The position numbers and the translations under genes are program-made. The notes under the pieces were generated by a model that saw only the letters and a list, made by a program, of their open reading frames with translations, searched no databases and was not told where the DNA came from. From M30B80 sp965656935 (GTDB lineage: Bacteria; Pseudomonadota; Alphaproteobacteria; Rhodobacterales; Rhodobacteraceae), in NCBI GenBank assembly GCA_965656935.1, contig CBFHMG010000001.1:310001-374000 (forward strand): a stretch of 64,000 bases of DNA, given 5' to 3'. Shown here one piece after another: positions 40,039 to 49,078 of the stretch (its first letter is position 1; each line of letters begins with the position of its first letter).

Positions 40039-41385
40039 ATGCGCCTTTCTCGTTACTTCTTGCCTGTTCTCAAGGAAACGCCCTCTGAGGCGCAGATCGT
40101 AAGCCACCGTTTGATGCTGCGGGCAGGCATGATCAAACAGGCCTCTGCTGGCATCTATTCATGGCTTCCCCTCGGGTATAAAGTGCTCAAGCGGATCGAG
40201 CAGATCGTGCATGAAGAGCAAATTCGCGCGGGTCATATCCCGATGCTGATGCCCACCTTGCAATCGGCTGACCTCTGGCGCGAAAGCGGACGCTATGATG
40301 CCTATGGCCCCGAGATGCTGCGCGTGCGGGACCGCCATGACCGTGACATGCTGTATGGCCCCACCAATGAAGAACAGATCACCGATATCTTCCGCGCGCA
40401 TGTCTCGAGCTATAAAGACCTGCCGCTGACGCTCTATCACATCCAGTGGAAATTCCGCGACGAGATCCGCCCCCGTTTCGGCGTGATGCGTGGCCGCGAA
40501 TTCCTGATGAAGGACGGCTATAATTTCGACCTCACCAAGGAAGACGCGCTGCATGCCTATAACCGCCATCTGGTCAGTTATCTGCGCAGCTACGAGCGTA
40601 TGGGCTTGCAAGCCATCCCGATGCGCGCCGATAGCGGCCCGATTGGCGGCGATGACACGCATGAATTTCTTGTGTTGGCTGAAACAGGCGAGAGCGAGGT
40701 CTTTTATGACAGCGAAATCACCGATCTGAAATTCGGTGATCGCGAGATTGATTATGACAGTGTCGATCAATGCCAAGCGGTGCTGGAGGAGTTCACCTCG
40801 CGCTATGCCCGCACCGATGAAACCCATGACGCAGCCGTTTTCGCGGATGTCCCCGAAGACCGCCAGCGCGTGGCTCGTGGCATTGAAGTGGGCCAGATTT
40901 TTTACTTCGGCACCAAATATTCCGATGCCATGGGCGCAAGTGTCACCGATAGCGAAGGCAACCGTGTGGCCGTTCATATGGGCAGCCATGGCATTGGTGT
41001 CAGCCGCCTGTTGGGCGCGATCATTGAGGCCAATCATGATGATAATGGCATCATCTGGCCCGAAGGCGTGACGCCCTTCCATGTGGGGATTGTGAACCTC
41101 AAACAGGGCGATGAAGAGGCTGATGGTGCCTGTGACGCGCTTTATAAGTCGCTCACCGCTTTGGGGCTTGAGCCGCTTTATGATGACCGCTCGGAACGGG
41201 CGGGCGCGAAATTTGCGACGATGGATCTGATTGGTCTGCCTTGGCGGATTACCGTTGGCCCACGCGGTTTGAAAAATGGCGTGGTTGAGCTGACCTCGCG
41301 CCGCACGGGCGAAAGCGAAGAGATGACACCAGAGGCCGCCATCGCGCGCTTGGGCGAGATCTACGCGCCCCATATGGGCGGCTGA
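40039..41385 (+). CDS. proS: prolyl-tRNA synthetase
   Basis: A 448-residue class II aminoacyl-tRNA synthetase of the short, prokaryote-like type without the editing insertion domain, common in alphaproteobacteria. Motif 2 region (KFRDEIRPRFGVMRGREFLMKDGYNFD) and motif 3 (MGSHGIGVSRLLGAIIE) are intact, and the anticodon-binding domain fills about 355-448. I chose ATG 40039 since MRLSRYFLPVLKETPSEAQIVSHRLMLRAG is the standard start; an ATG at 40015 adds eight unconserved residues. The lack of the editing domain means mischarged Ala-tRNA-Pro must be cleared by free-standing enzymes, none of which are in this window. Starts a gene group with the following peroxiredoxin. Confidence 0.96.
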   Translation: MRLSRYFLPVLKETPSEAQIVSHRLMLRAGMIKQASAGIYSWLPLGYKVLKRIEQIVHEEQIRAGHIPMLMPTLQSADLWRESGRYDAYGPEMLRVRDRHDRDMLYGPTNEEQITDIFRAHVSSYKDLPLTLYHIQWKFRDEIRPRFGVMRGREFLMKDGYNFDLTKEDALHAYNRHLVSYLRSYERMGLQAIPMRADSGPIGGDDTHEFLVLAETGESEVFYDSEITDLKFGDREIDYDSVDQCQAVLEEFTSRYARTDETHDAAVFADVPEDRQRVARGIEVGQIFYFGTKYSDAMGASVTDSEGNRVAVHMGSHGIGVSRLLGAIIEANHDDNGIIWPEGVTPFHVGIVNLKQGDEEADGACDALYKSLTALGLEPLYDDRSERAGAKFATMDLIGLPWRITVGPRGLKNGVVELTSRRTGESEEMTPEAAIARLGEIYAPHMGG

Positions 41386-41386
41386 G

Positions 41387-41935
41387 ATGGCAACGGATTG
41401 GTCAGCGCTGCCCGCCCCTGAGGATGACGGCGCGGCCCGCCATCTTGCGGGAATGGCGCTGCCTTCGATTGATCTGCCTGCAACTGACGGGCAGGCGGTT
41501 GACCTTTCGGGCTTGTCGGGGCTGACGGTCGTTTTTGCCTATCCCAAAACGGGCCGCCCCGATACGCCCACCCCCGATGGCTGGGATATGATCCCGGGCG
41601 CCAAGGGCTGCACACCGCAATCCTGCGCCTTTCGCGACCTCTATCAAGACCTCAGGTCGGTTGGCGTTGATCATCTGTTCGGCCTCTCGACCCAAGACAG
41701 CGCGTGGCAGCAAGAGGCGGTGTCGCGCTTGCATCTGCCTTACCCGCTGCTCTCGGATGCTGATCTGGTATTTGCGAATGCGCTGAACCTTCCTGTTTTC
41801 CAGCCCACAGGCGAGGTTTTGCACAAGCGTTTGACGTTGATTTTGCGTGATGGTGTGATCGAGGATGTGATTTATCCGGTATTTCCACCTGACGAAAACG
41901 CGAGGGACGTTGTGGCGCGGCTATCGAAAGGGTAA
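41387..41935 (+). CDS. peroxiredoxin (thiol peroxidase)
   Basis: A 182-residue thioredoxin-fold peroxidase of the bacterioferritin comigratory protein/PrxQ type. The segment IPGAKGCTPQSCAFRDLY supplies Cys75 (peroxidatic in CTPQSC) and Cys80 five residues later, matching the PrxQ CxxxxC arrangement. It reduces H2O2 and organic peroxides with thioredoxin. It starts one base after the proS stop, so the two are probably coupled. The N-terminal 20 residues are longer than typical. Cytoplasmic. Confidence 0.86.
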   Translation: MATDWSALPAPEDDGAARHLAGMALPSIDLPATDGQAVDLSGLSGLTVVFAYPKTGRPDTPTPDGWDMIPGAKGCTPQSCAFRDLYQDLRSVGVDHLFGLSTQDSAWQQEAVSRLHLPYPLLSDADLVFANALNLPVFQPTGEVLHKRLTLILRDGVIEDVIYPVFPPDENARDVVARLSKG

Positions 41936-41969
41936 ATCCTAGGGCGAGCAGCAAGCCCAAGGAGGCCAG

Positions 41970-43268
41970 ATGGCCCAGTCCGGACATAAGACCCCAAAAC
42001 CATTTGCAGGTTTCGAGTTTCTGATTGCATGGCGCTATTTGCGCGCACGGCGTGCCGAAGGCGGTGTCAGCGTCATGACATGGATCAGCTTTCTGGGCGT
42101 AGCCTTGGCTGTGGCGGCGCTGATTGCAACGCTGGCTGTGCGCTCGGGCTTTCGGTATGAATTCGTGGGCACCATTCTGGGCGCAAACCCGCATATGAGC
42201 GTCTATGGCGCGGCCACCGTGTTGGAGAATGGCCAGCTGGATCGCAGCGTGTCCAATTACGCGGAAATCGCCGAAGCCGTCGCGGTTGTGGATGGCGTTG
42301 TCCATGCAGCCCCCACCGTGACGGGGCAGGTCATGGTCACGGCCAATAGCCGCAATTCGGGCGTGGAGGTTGTGGGCATCCGCTATGATGATCTGATCGA
42401 AGTGCCCCTGATCGCCGAGCCTGAACTGGCGCGCGGTGATCTTGGCCGCTTCAATGAAGGCGTTGCCATTGGTTCGGGTGTGGCGCGTGAATTAGGGGTG
42501 AATGCGGGGGATATGATCCGCCTGATCTCGCCTGATGGTGCGCGCACCCCGTTTGGGACCAGCCCGCGTATCTCGGCCTATGAGGTTGTTTATATCTTTC
42601 AGGTCGGACGATGGGATATCGACCGCACGCGGGTCTACCTGCCTTTTGAAGAAGCGCAGAGTTACTTTAACCGTGACGGAACCGCCGACCGGATCGAGGT
42701 GATGTTGCAAGACCCCGAAGCCGTGGATCAGATGATGCTGCCTGTCTTTCAGGCCGCAGGGGATGGTGCTGTGATCTGGACATGGCGCGACAGCTCGGGC
42801 GCGTTTTTGCAGGCTCTGCAAATGGAAGACAATGTGATGTTCATCATTCTGTCGATCCTCGTGATCATCGCCACGCTCAATATTGTTTCGGGGCTGATCA
42901 TGCTGGTCAAGAACAAGGGCCGCGATATCGGTATTTTGCGCACGATGGGTTTGTCCGAGGGCTCGGTCTTGCGGGTCTTTTTCATCTGCGGCGCTTCGGT
43001 TGGCGTCTTTGGCACCATCGCGGGTGTGGCCATGGGCTGCGCCTTTGCAATCTGGATCGACCCGATTTTCCAAGCGGTGAACTGGATTGCGGGTGGCGGT
43101 GTCTGGGACCCTTCGGTGCGCTTTTTGTCCACATTGCCTGCGCGGCTGGAATGGGGCGATGTCGGATCCGCGGTGACCTTATCGCTCGGCCTGTCCTTCC
43201 TCGTGACGATCTTTCCCGCGCGCCGTGCCGCGCGGATGAACCCCGTGGAGGCTTTGCGCTATGAATGA
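41970..43268 (+). CDS. lolC: lipoprotein-releasing ABC transporter permease (LolC/LolE)
   Basis: A 432-residue inner-membrane protein of the LolC/LolE family, four membrane segments with a large periplasmic domain at about 50-280 (MacB-like). It transfers lipoproteins from the inner membrane to the periplasmic carrier LolA. The N-terminus FEFLIAWRYLRARRAEGGVSVMTWISF is diagnostic. Only one permease gene is present, so it likely works as a homodimer (LolF-type), as in other alphaproteobacteria. A strong ribosome site AAGGAGG precedes ATG 41970. It overlaps lolD by 8 bp. Confidence 0.93.
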   Translation: MAQSGHKTPKPFAGFEFLIAWRYLRARRAEGGVSVMTWISFLGVALAVAALIATLAVRSGFRYEFVGTILGANPHMSVYGAATVLENGQLDRSVSNYAEIAEAVAVVDGVVHAAPTVTGQVMVTANSRNSGVEVVGIRYDDLIEVPLIAEPELARGDLGRFNEGVAIGSGVARELGVNAGDMIRLISPDGARTPFGTSPRISAYEVVYIFQVGRWDIDRTRVYLPFEEAQSYFNRDGTADRIEVMLQDPEAVDQMMLPVFQAAGDGAVIWTWRDSSGAFLQALQMEDNVMFIILSILVIIATLNIVSGLIMLVKNKGRDIGILRTMGLSEGSVLRVFFICGASVGVFGTIAGVAMGCAFAIWIDPIFQAVNWIAGGGVWDPSVRFLSTLPARLEWGDVGSAVTLSLGLSFLVTIFPARRAARMNPVEALRYE

Positions 43269-43944
43269 TCCTGTGCTGCGCCTGAGAGAGATCGAGAAGG
43301 GCTATAATATTGGCCGTGCCAATGAGGTGCGCGTGCTGCGTGGGGCCAGCGCCGAGATCGCCTCGGGCGAGGTGGTAGGCCTGATCGCGCCCTCTGGGGC
43401 GGGAAAATCAACGCTTCTGCATATCGCAGGGCTTTTGGATGTCGCCGATCACGGCAGTGTCGAGATTGCGGGCGAAAACCTGAGCGGCGCCTCGGACCGA
43501 GTGCGCACAAGCGCACGGCGCGGCTCGGTCGGTTTTGTCTATCAATTCCATCATTTGCTGCCTGAATTCTCGGCTTTGGAGAACATCACCCTACCGCAGT
43601 TGGCCCATGGCGTGCCCGCGCGTGAGGCGGCAGATCGTGCCGCGATGTTGCTGGATAAGGTGGGGCTGTCAGAGCGCTCGGATCACCGCCCCTCGGCGTT
43701 GTCTGGGGGCGAGCAACAGCGCGTTGCCTTTTGCCGCGCATTGGCCAATGCGCCCAAGCTGCTTTTGGCCGATGAGCCGACAGGAAATCTGGACCCGACC
43801 ACATCGGATAAGGTGTTCGAAGTCTTGATGGAGCTGGTGCGCAGCACGGGCATGTCGGCACTGATTGCCACGCATAATCACGCTTTGGCCGATCGCATGG
43901 ACCGTGTCTTGGTGATGGAAGACGGGGTTTTGACCGCGCGCTAA
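43261..43944 (+). CDS. lolD: lipoprotein-releasing ABC transporter ATPase LolD
   Basis: A 227-residue ATPase subunit of the Lol system. Walker A is APSGAGKST at about 43-51, the Q-loop VYQFHHLLPEF, ABC signature LSGGEQQRVAFCRAL, and Walker B LLLADEPTGNLDP follows. It drives lipoprotein extraction together with the LolC/E permease, whose 3' end it overlaps by 8 bp so translation is coupled. Its stop overlaps the convergent hydrolase gene by 4 bp. Standard length. Confidence 0.95.
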   Translation: MNDPVLRLREIEKGYNIGRANEVRVLRGASAEIASGEVVGLIAPSGAGKSTLLHIAGLLDVADHGSVEIAGENLSGASDRVRTSARRGSVGFVYQFHHLLPEFSALENITLPQLAHGVPAREAADRAAMLLDKVGLSERSDHRPSALSGGEQQRVAFCRALANAPKLLLADEPTGNLDPTTSDKVFEVLMELVRSTGMSALIATHNHALADRMDRVLVMEDGVLTAR

Positions 43945-44876
43945 GCGTGGCGTGAAAACCAATCTGCGATGCCATCCACCATGGGTGTGCGCATCTGGGC
44001 GGCCTCGAATAGAATTTCGTGCTTGCCGCCCTCTATGATCTCCAAACGCCCGCCTGCCCAATTCGCCATGCGGGTTTTGATGCGGTCGGCCCGTACGATC
44101 CCTTCCTTGCTGCCCAAATAGGTCACGGCAGATTGCGCGGGCGCGGGCATATCCATCAAGAGTTTGGCCTCGGACAAGGCGGATAATAGCCAGCGGATGG
44201 AGGGGCCGCCCAAGGCCAGATCAGGATAATGCTGGGTCTGGCCCCACATGTAATCGAATTGCTCACGGTCATGGGTCAGGGGGTTGCCCTCGAACTCCAT
44301 CGCGCGGGAAGGACCCGTTGATGGCGCATAGCTTTTATCAAGGCCCAAAGGGGCGCTGAGATAGCCCAAAAGATGCGCCCCGATCTGCGCAGGCAAAGAC
44401 AGCCTGATCCCCCACATCGGTGCGGAAAATACGGCCGAGGTCACAGGAAACCCGTCATGCAGGGCGCGCAACCCAATGGCCCCGCCCATGGAATGCCCGA
44501 TCAGAAACCACGGTTTGGGTGGGTTGATCTGCTCCAATGCATCCCTGACGGCGGCCACGTCTTGGCGATATTCATCAAAGCTGGTGACATGGCCCATATC
44601 GCGGTTATGGGCGGGGCGGTCGGCCAGCCCCTGTCCGCGCCAGTCGATAGCCGCCATGCCAAAGCCGCGCAGGGCCATTTCCTGCGCGATACGGCCATAT
44701 TTCTCGATATATTCCGTGCGGCCCGGGAACATGATGATAGTGCCTTTGGGGCCGTCGGGCCAAAGGCCCATCCGGATGCGCGTGCCGTCTTGCGTGCGCA
44801 GCCAGAATGCCCGCCCGCCTTTCGGCCCTTGCGCAATATCGTCCAGAAACGTGGCGTCTTCCATTCGCAAGGTCAC
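43941..44876 (-). CDS. alpha/beta hydrolase, lysophospholipase-like
   Basis: A 311-residue serine hydrolase of the PldB/monoacylglycerol lipase type. The nucleophile elbow GHSMGGAIG (Ser near residue 130) is clear, with an N-terminal GTIIMFPGRTEYIEKYGRIA oxyanion region and a C-terminal GGKHEILFE His. Substrates may be lysophospholipids or monoacylglycerols. The start is a GTG at 44876 with AGGA 8 nt upstream; an ATG at 44864 has no ribosome site. It overlaps lolD by 4 bp and is followed on the minus strand by nothing close, while the SCP2-domain gene lies 17 bp upstream and probably shares its transcript. Cytoplasmic or inner-membrane face. Confidence 0.88.
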   Translation of the reverse strand: MTLRMEDATFLDDIAQGPKGGRAFWLRTQDGTRIRMGLWPDGPKGTIIMFPGRTEYIEKYGRIAQEMALRGFGMAAIDWRGQGLADRPAHNRDMGHVTSFDEYRQDVAAVRDALEQINPPKPWFLIGHSMGGAIGLRALHDGFPVTSAVFSAPMWGIRLSLPAQIGAHLLGYLSAPLGLDKSYAPSTGPSRAMEFEGNPLTHDREQFDYMWGQTQHYPDLALGGPSIRWLLSALSEAKLLMDMPAPAQSAVTYLGSKEGIVRADRIKTRMANWAGGRLEIIEGGKHEILFEAAQMRTPMVDGIADWFSRHA

Positions 44877-44893
44877 ATCGAAAATCCTGTTGT

Positions 44894-45187
44894 TCAGGAG
44901 AGAGCCGATCCAAGCCGCATCGCAGCACCCATATCGCCATCCACTTTCAGCTTGCCCGTCATGAAGGCCGAGGTCGGGTTCAGATCACCCGACAGGATAT
45001 CTTGGAAGACATCCGCCGAGGCTGTCATCGTCACATCAGCGCCATCGCTTTCCTCTGCGGCATGCACGCCCGCGCCATCGATCATCACAGCGCCTTCGCC
45101 TTCGATCACGAATTTGGCGCTTCCATCAAAACCGCCATCAATCTTGGCGCTGAGGGCCGTGACGGCTGCGTCAATTACGGTACTCAT
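44894..45187 (-). CDS. SCP2 sterol-binding-domain protein
   Basis: A 97-residue protein that is just one SCP2 (sterol carrier protein 2) domain: alternating strands with GSAKFVIEGEGAVMIDG, ADVTMTASADVFQDILSGDLNP and the C-terminal GKLKVDGDMGAAMRLGSAL helix. The fold binds long-chain fatty acids or acyl-CoA in bacteria. It lies 17 bp upstream of the lysophospholipase-like gene on the same strand, so a shared role in lipid handling is plausible. A ribosome site AGGAGAGAT precedes ATG 45187. No signal peptide. Confidence 0.9.
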   Translation of the reverse strand: MSTVIDAAVTALSAKIDGGFDGSAKFVIEGEGAVMIDGAGVHAAEESDGADVTMTASADVFQDILSGDLNPTSAFMTGKLKVDGDMGAAMRLGSALS

Positions 45188-45268
45188 GAAAAATCTCTCC
45201 TTGAATTGATCGCAGTCCGCGTCTTTGCGCTGGATCGGTTCTGCGGGAATGCTACACTTATCTCCATC

Positions 45269-45829
45269 ATGAGGTTTTCGGCCCCCATACTCAACACTCT
45301 CGTCGCGGCAGCTTTCGCTTTAAGCGCAACTGCGGCAGGGGCGCAAAGCGATCCCGACCGTCTGCAAAGCCTGTTGGAGCAATTGCGCGAACCCGATCTG
45401 CCGAATTGGCAACTTGTCGAAGAGGAAATCTTTCAGAGATGGGCCCTGTCAGGCTCGCCTGCGATGGACCTGCTGCTGCGCCGTGGGCAGGATGCCTTGG
45501 ATGCGGGGGATATTGATGCAGCACTGGACCATCTGACCGCGCTGACCGATCACGCCCCTGATTTTGCCGCAGGCTGGAACGCACGGGCCACGGTTTATTT
45601 CCATGCAGGCCTTTATGGTCCTTCGATTGCTGATATTCAGCGCACACTGGCGCTGAACCCCGATCATTTCGGCGCTTTGACAGGGCTGGGGCGCATGCTT
45701 GAGGAGTTGGGCGAGATCGACGCGGCATTGAGCGCCTATCAGGCGGCGCATGCTATACATCCCAACCGTCCCGACCTAGAAGAGGCCATGCGCCGTATCG
45801 AGGCGCAGGTCGAGGGGCAGTCTCTCTGA
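45269..45829 (+). CDS. secreted tetratricopeptide repeat protein
   Basis: A 186-residue protein with a signal peptide (MRFSAPILNTLVAAAFALSATAAGA, cleavage before Gln26) and at least three TPR units (about 70-103, 104-137 and 138-171, with the A-x-L-N-P endings LALNPDHFGALTGLGRML). It probably scaffolds a periplasmic complex. ATG 45269 has no strong ribosome site; a long upstream frame is antisense to the SCP2 gene and is rejected. It is followed by the helicase gene 18 bp downstream. Role unknown. Confidence 0.8.
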   Translation: MRFSAPILNTLVAAAFALSATAAGAQSDPDRLQSLLEQLREPDLPNWQLVEEEIFQRWALSGSPAMDLLLRRGQDALDAGDIDAALDHLTALTDHAPDFAAGWNARATVYFHAGLYGPSIADIQRTLALNPDHFGALTGLGRMLEELGEIDAALSAYQAAHAIHPNRPDLEEAMRRIEAQVEGQSL

Positions 45830-45847
45830 CGCGAGAGGCAAGGCGGT

Positions 45848-48655
45848 GTGAACATGACCAAAGGGCGCATTGCGGCTGTTCTAGGCCCGACCAATACTGG
45901 CAAAACCCATTATGCAATTGAGCGGATGCTGGCGCATCGCACGGGTGTGATCGGTCTGCCTTTGCGGCTTTTGGCGCGCGAGGTCTATGACCGGATCGTC
46001 GCTTTGCGCGGGCCATCCGTGGTGGCTTTGGTCACGGGCGAAGAGCGTATCATTCCCGAGCGCGCGAAATATTGGGTCTGCACCGTTGAGGCGATGCCTG
46101 TGGATACGGGCATGGATTTTCTGGCGATTGATGAAATCCAGCTTTGCGCCGACCCTGAGCGCGGCCATGTTTTCACCGACAGGCTTTTGCATGCGCGCGG
46201 CCTTCACGAGACGCTGTTTTTAGGCGCGGATACGATGAAAAGCGCGATTGCCGATCTGGTGCCGCGCTGTGAATTCATGCGCCGTGAACGGTTCTCGGAG
46301 CTGACCTATACGGGGTCGAAAAAGATCAGTCGGATGGTCCCGCGCTCGGCAATTGTTGGGTTCTCGGTTGAGAATGTCTATGCGATTGCCGAATTGCTCC
46401 GCCGTCAAAAGGGGGGCGCGGCTGTTGTGATGGGCGCGCTTAGCCCGCGCACGCGCAATGCACAGGTCGATCTGTACCAGAACGGCGATGTGGATTTTCT
46501 GGTGGCGACAGATGCCATCGGGATGGGGCTTAATCTTGATATCCGTCATGTCGCTTTTTCGGGGCTGAGGAAATTTGACGGGCGGCGGATGCGTGAGTTG
46601 GCCCCCAATGAGTTGGCCCAGATCGCAGGGCGCGCAGGCCGTCATATGCAGGCGGGCACATTCGGCGTGACGGGCGAGGCCAGCCCTTTGGATGATGGGG
46701 TGGTCGATGCGATCACCAGCCACAGGTTTACACCTGTTCGCAAGCTGCAATGGCGCAATTCCAAGCTGGAGTTTGGCTCGGTCAAACGGCTGATTTCCTC
46801 GCTTGAGGAGCCCACAAATGATGAATGGCTCAGCCGCGCGCGGGCAGCCGATGATCTTTTGGCGCTGCGGACAATCTCGGATCGGCCTGAAATTGCTGAT
46901 CGAATTCGGGATGCGCGGGATGTGAAATTGCTCTGGGATGTGTGCTGCGTGCCCGATTTCAGGGGCATCAGCCATGCCGAGCATTCCAGCCTTTTGTCTG
47001 GAATATTCGAGTATTTACATGAACTTGGCCGTGTCCCCGATGATTGGCTGGCGACGCAGGTCAAGCGGATTGACAGGATCGATGGTGATATTGACACATT
47101 ATCGAAACGACTGGCCTATATCCGGACATGGACCTTTGTTGCGCAACGAAGTGCTTGGGTAGATGATGTAACCCATTGGCGAGAGGCCACGCGTGCCGTA
47201 GAAGATCGCCTGTCAGATGCGCTTCATGAGCGGTTGACGCAAAGATTTGTCGATCGGCGCACATCAGTGTTGCTGCGCCGGTTGAAGCAGAAGGAGGGCC
47301 TTGTGGCCGAAGTAAATGATATGGGTGAAGTGATGGTCGAGGGCGAGTTCGTCGGCCGTTTGGAGGGGTTCCGTTTCCGGCAGGATGCGTCAGCGACACC
47401 GGATGAGGCCAAAACCCTGCGCCAAGCCGCGATTGCTGCGCTCAAGCCCGAGTTAAGCCTGAGGGCGGATCGGTTCTATAACGCGCCCGATACCGAATTT
47501 GACTATACCGAGCAGGGTGGCCTCATGTGGGGTGATCAGGCTGTTGGCAAATTGGTGGCAGGCTCCGAGCCGTTGAAGCCCACGGCCGAGGCCTTCGTCG
47601 ATGACGAAGCAGGCCCCGAGGTGATCCAGAAGGTCCAGCGCCGTCTGCAGCATTTCATCGACCGTAAGATCGCCGCTTTGTTCGAGCCGATGCTTAAAAT
47701 GCAAAAGGATGAAGAGATCACAGGGCTTGCCCGTGGTTTTGCCTTCCGCATAGTTGAGGCTTTGGGCGTCGTGCCGCGCGCCGATGTCGTCAAAGAGGTG
47801 AAGGAACTGGATCAGGACGCGCGCGGCTTGCTGCGCAAACATGGCGTTCGTTTCGGTCAATTCACAATCTTCATGCCGCTTCTGCTCAAGCCTGCGCCGA
47901 CAAGGCTGCGCTTGGTTCTGTGGTCCTTGGCTGAAAAGCTGGAGGAATTCCCAGAAAGCCCCCCACCCGGTTTGGTGACCATTCCCAATGATACGGGCTC
48001 GGCCAAGGGTTATTATACCATGTCGGGCTACCGCGCGGCTGGCGCGCGTGCGATCCGCATCGATATGTTGGAACGTCTGGCCGATATGCTGCGCAGCCAA
48101 GACACGCGTGGCGGGTTCGAGGGCAATGCAGATATGCTCTCGATCACAGGCATGACGCTTGAGCAATTCGCCGATCTGATGCAGGGCCTTGGCTATGCTG
48201 CCGAAAAAGGTGAACGGCCCAAGGTCAAACCTGCTGCTGTGGACGCTGCAAGCCCTGCACCTGAGGGAACGGACGCCGCAGTTGAGGATAGCGCGGAAGC
48301 GGCCCCTGCTGAGGCACTCGCGTCAGACACGCCTGCGGCGGATCCTGCCAGCGAGGATGCACCCGCTGGCGAAGGGGCCCCCGAAATGGAGGTGTTCTAC
48401 ACCTTCAAATGGGCCCCTCGTCGTGCGCCGTCTGGGGCTCCGAACCGTCGTGGTGGTGAGCAAGCGGGCAAGCCAGGTGGTAAGCCTGCGGGCAAGGGCC
48501 GTGGTGATGGCGGCAAACCCCGTGGCAAGGGCGGCAAGCCCTTCGAGCGTGTCGAGAAAACCCGCAAATTCTCGGCCCGTCCCGAGAAGAAGGACAAGAT
48601 CGATCCCGATAATCCGTTTGCACAGGCGCTTATGGGCCTGAAGGACAAATCCTGA
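45848..48655 (+). CDS. SUV3-like ATP-dependent RNA helicase
   Basis: A 935-residue superfamily 2 (Ski2/SUV3-type) helicase. Walker A GPTNTGKTH is at residues 13-21, the DExH-type box is DEIQ (FLAIDEIQLC), and motif VI region is QIAGRAGRHMQAG. The SUV3-specific domain follows to about 560. The last 150 residues are low complexity, first Ala/Glu/Pro-rich then Gly/Lys-rich with (R/P)GGKP repeats, ending in a conserved acidic-basic tail KIDPDNPFAQALMGLKD. Alphaproteobacteria carry this relative of mitochondrial SUV3, which with PNPase or RNase R degrades structured RNA. Start GTG 45848 or ATG 45854. Its TGA overlaps the start of the S4 gene. Confidence 0.9.
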   Translation: MNMTKGRIAAVLGPTNTGKTHYAIERMLAHRTGVIGLPLRLLAREVYDRIVALRGPSVVALVTGEERIIPERAKYWVCTVEAMPVDTGMDFLAIDEIQLCADPERGHVFTDRLLHARGLHETLFLGADTMKSAIADLVPRCEFMRRERFSELTYTGSKKISRMVPRSAIVGFSVENVYAIAELLRRQKGGAAVVMGALSPRTRNAQVDLYQNGDVDFLVATDAIGMGLNLDIRHVAFSGLRKFDGRRMRELAPNELAQIAGRAGRHMQAGTFGVTGEASPLDDGVVDAITSHRFTPVRKLQWRNSKLEFGSVKRLISSLEEPTNDEWLSRARAADDLLALRTISDRPEIADRIRDARDVKLLWDVCCVPDFRGISHAEHSSLLSGIFEYLHELGRVPDDWLATQVKRIDRIDGDIDTLSKRLAYIRTWTFVAQRSAWVDDVTHWREATRAVEDRLSDALHERLTQRFVDRRTSVLLRRLKQKEGLVAEVNDMGEVMVEGEFVGRLEGFRFRQDASATPDEAKTLRQAAIAALKPELSLRADRFYNAPDTEFDYTEQGGLMWGDQAVGKLVAGSEPLKPTAEAFVDDEAGPEVIQKVQRRLQHFIDRKIAALFEPMLKMQKDEEITGLARGFAFRIVEALGVVPRADVVKEVKELDQDARGLLRKHGVRFGQFTIFMPLLLKPAPTRLRLVLWSLAEKLEEFPESPPPGLVTIPNDTGSAKGYYTMSGYRAAGARAIRIDMLERLADMLRSQDTRGGFEGNADMLSITGMTLEQFADLMQGLGYAAEKGERPKVKPAAVDAASPAPEGTDAAVEDSAEAAPAEALASDTPAADPASEDAPAGEGAPEMEVFYTFKWAPRRAPSGAPNRRGGEQAGKPGGKPAGKGRGDGGKPRGKGGKPFERVEKTRKFSARPEKKDKIDPDNPFAQALMGLKDKS

Positions 48656-49026
48656 CAGAACCCCGCGCAACAGATCGGCTGGATAAATGGCTCTGGCAGG
48701 CCCGCTTCTTCAAGACGCGGAGCCTGTCATCCAAGCTTGTCTCGGCGGGGTCTGTGCGGGTGAATGGCAATAAAGTGTCCAAGCCTGCAACGCCAATCGG
48801 GGCAGGGGATGTTCTGACCTTCCCGCAAGCCAAACAGATTCGCATTGTCAGGCTGATTGCTTTGGCAAAAAGGCGCGGCCCCGCCTCCGAGGCGCAGGCG
48901 CTTTATGAGGATATGTCACCCCCGAAGGAGGACGTTCCCCAAAACCCCGCTTTTGAAGGAAAAGGGCGCCCAACCAAGAAGGAGCGCCGTCAAGCCGATC
49001 CTTTCCGCCGCAGCATGCTTGATTGA
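48652..49026 (+). CDS. S4-domain RNA-binding protein started at CTG
   Basis: A 124-residue Hsp15 (HslR)-type RNA-binding protein. The S4 domain fills about residues 8-60 (RLDKWLWQARFFKTRS, GSVRVNGNKVSKP); a basic tail (KKERRQADPFRRSM) follows. No ATG, GTG or TTG is available in frame upstream of GTG 48754, and starting there would delete the first half of the S4 domain. The likely start is CTG at 48652, which overlaps the helicase stop as CTGA and has AAGGA 6 nt upstream, reading (M)TEPRATDRLDKW. Role: recycling of stalled 50S-peptidyl-tRNA, as for Hsp15. The start codon is the only unusual part. Confidence 0.85.
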   Translation: MTEPRATDRLDKWLWQARFFKTRSLSSKLVSAGSVRVNGNKVSKPATPIGAGDVLTFPQAKQIRIVRLIALAKRRGPASEAQALYEDMSPPKEDVPQNPAFEGKGRPTKKERRQADPFRRSMLD

Positions 49027-49078
49027 TGTCTGAGCGCGTTCTAAACCCTGTGGGACGCGCGAATAAGAGTGAGTGCCT

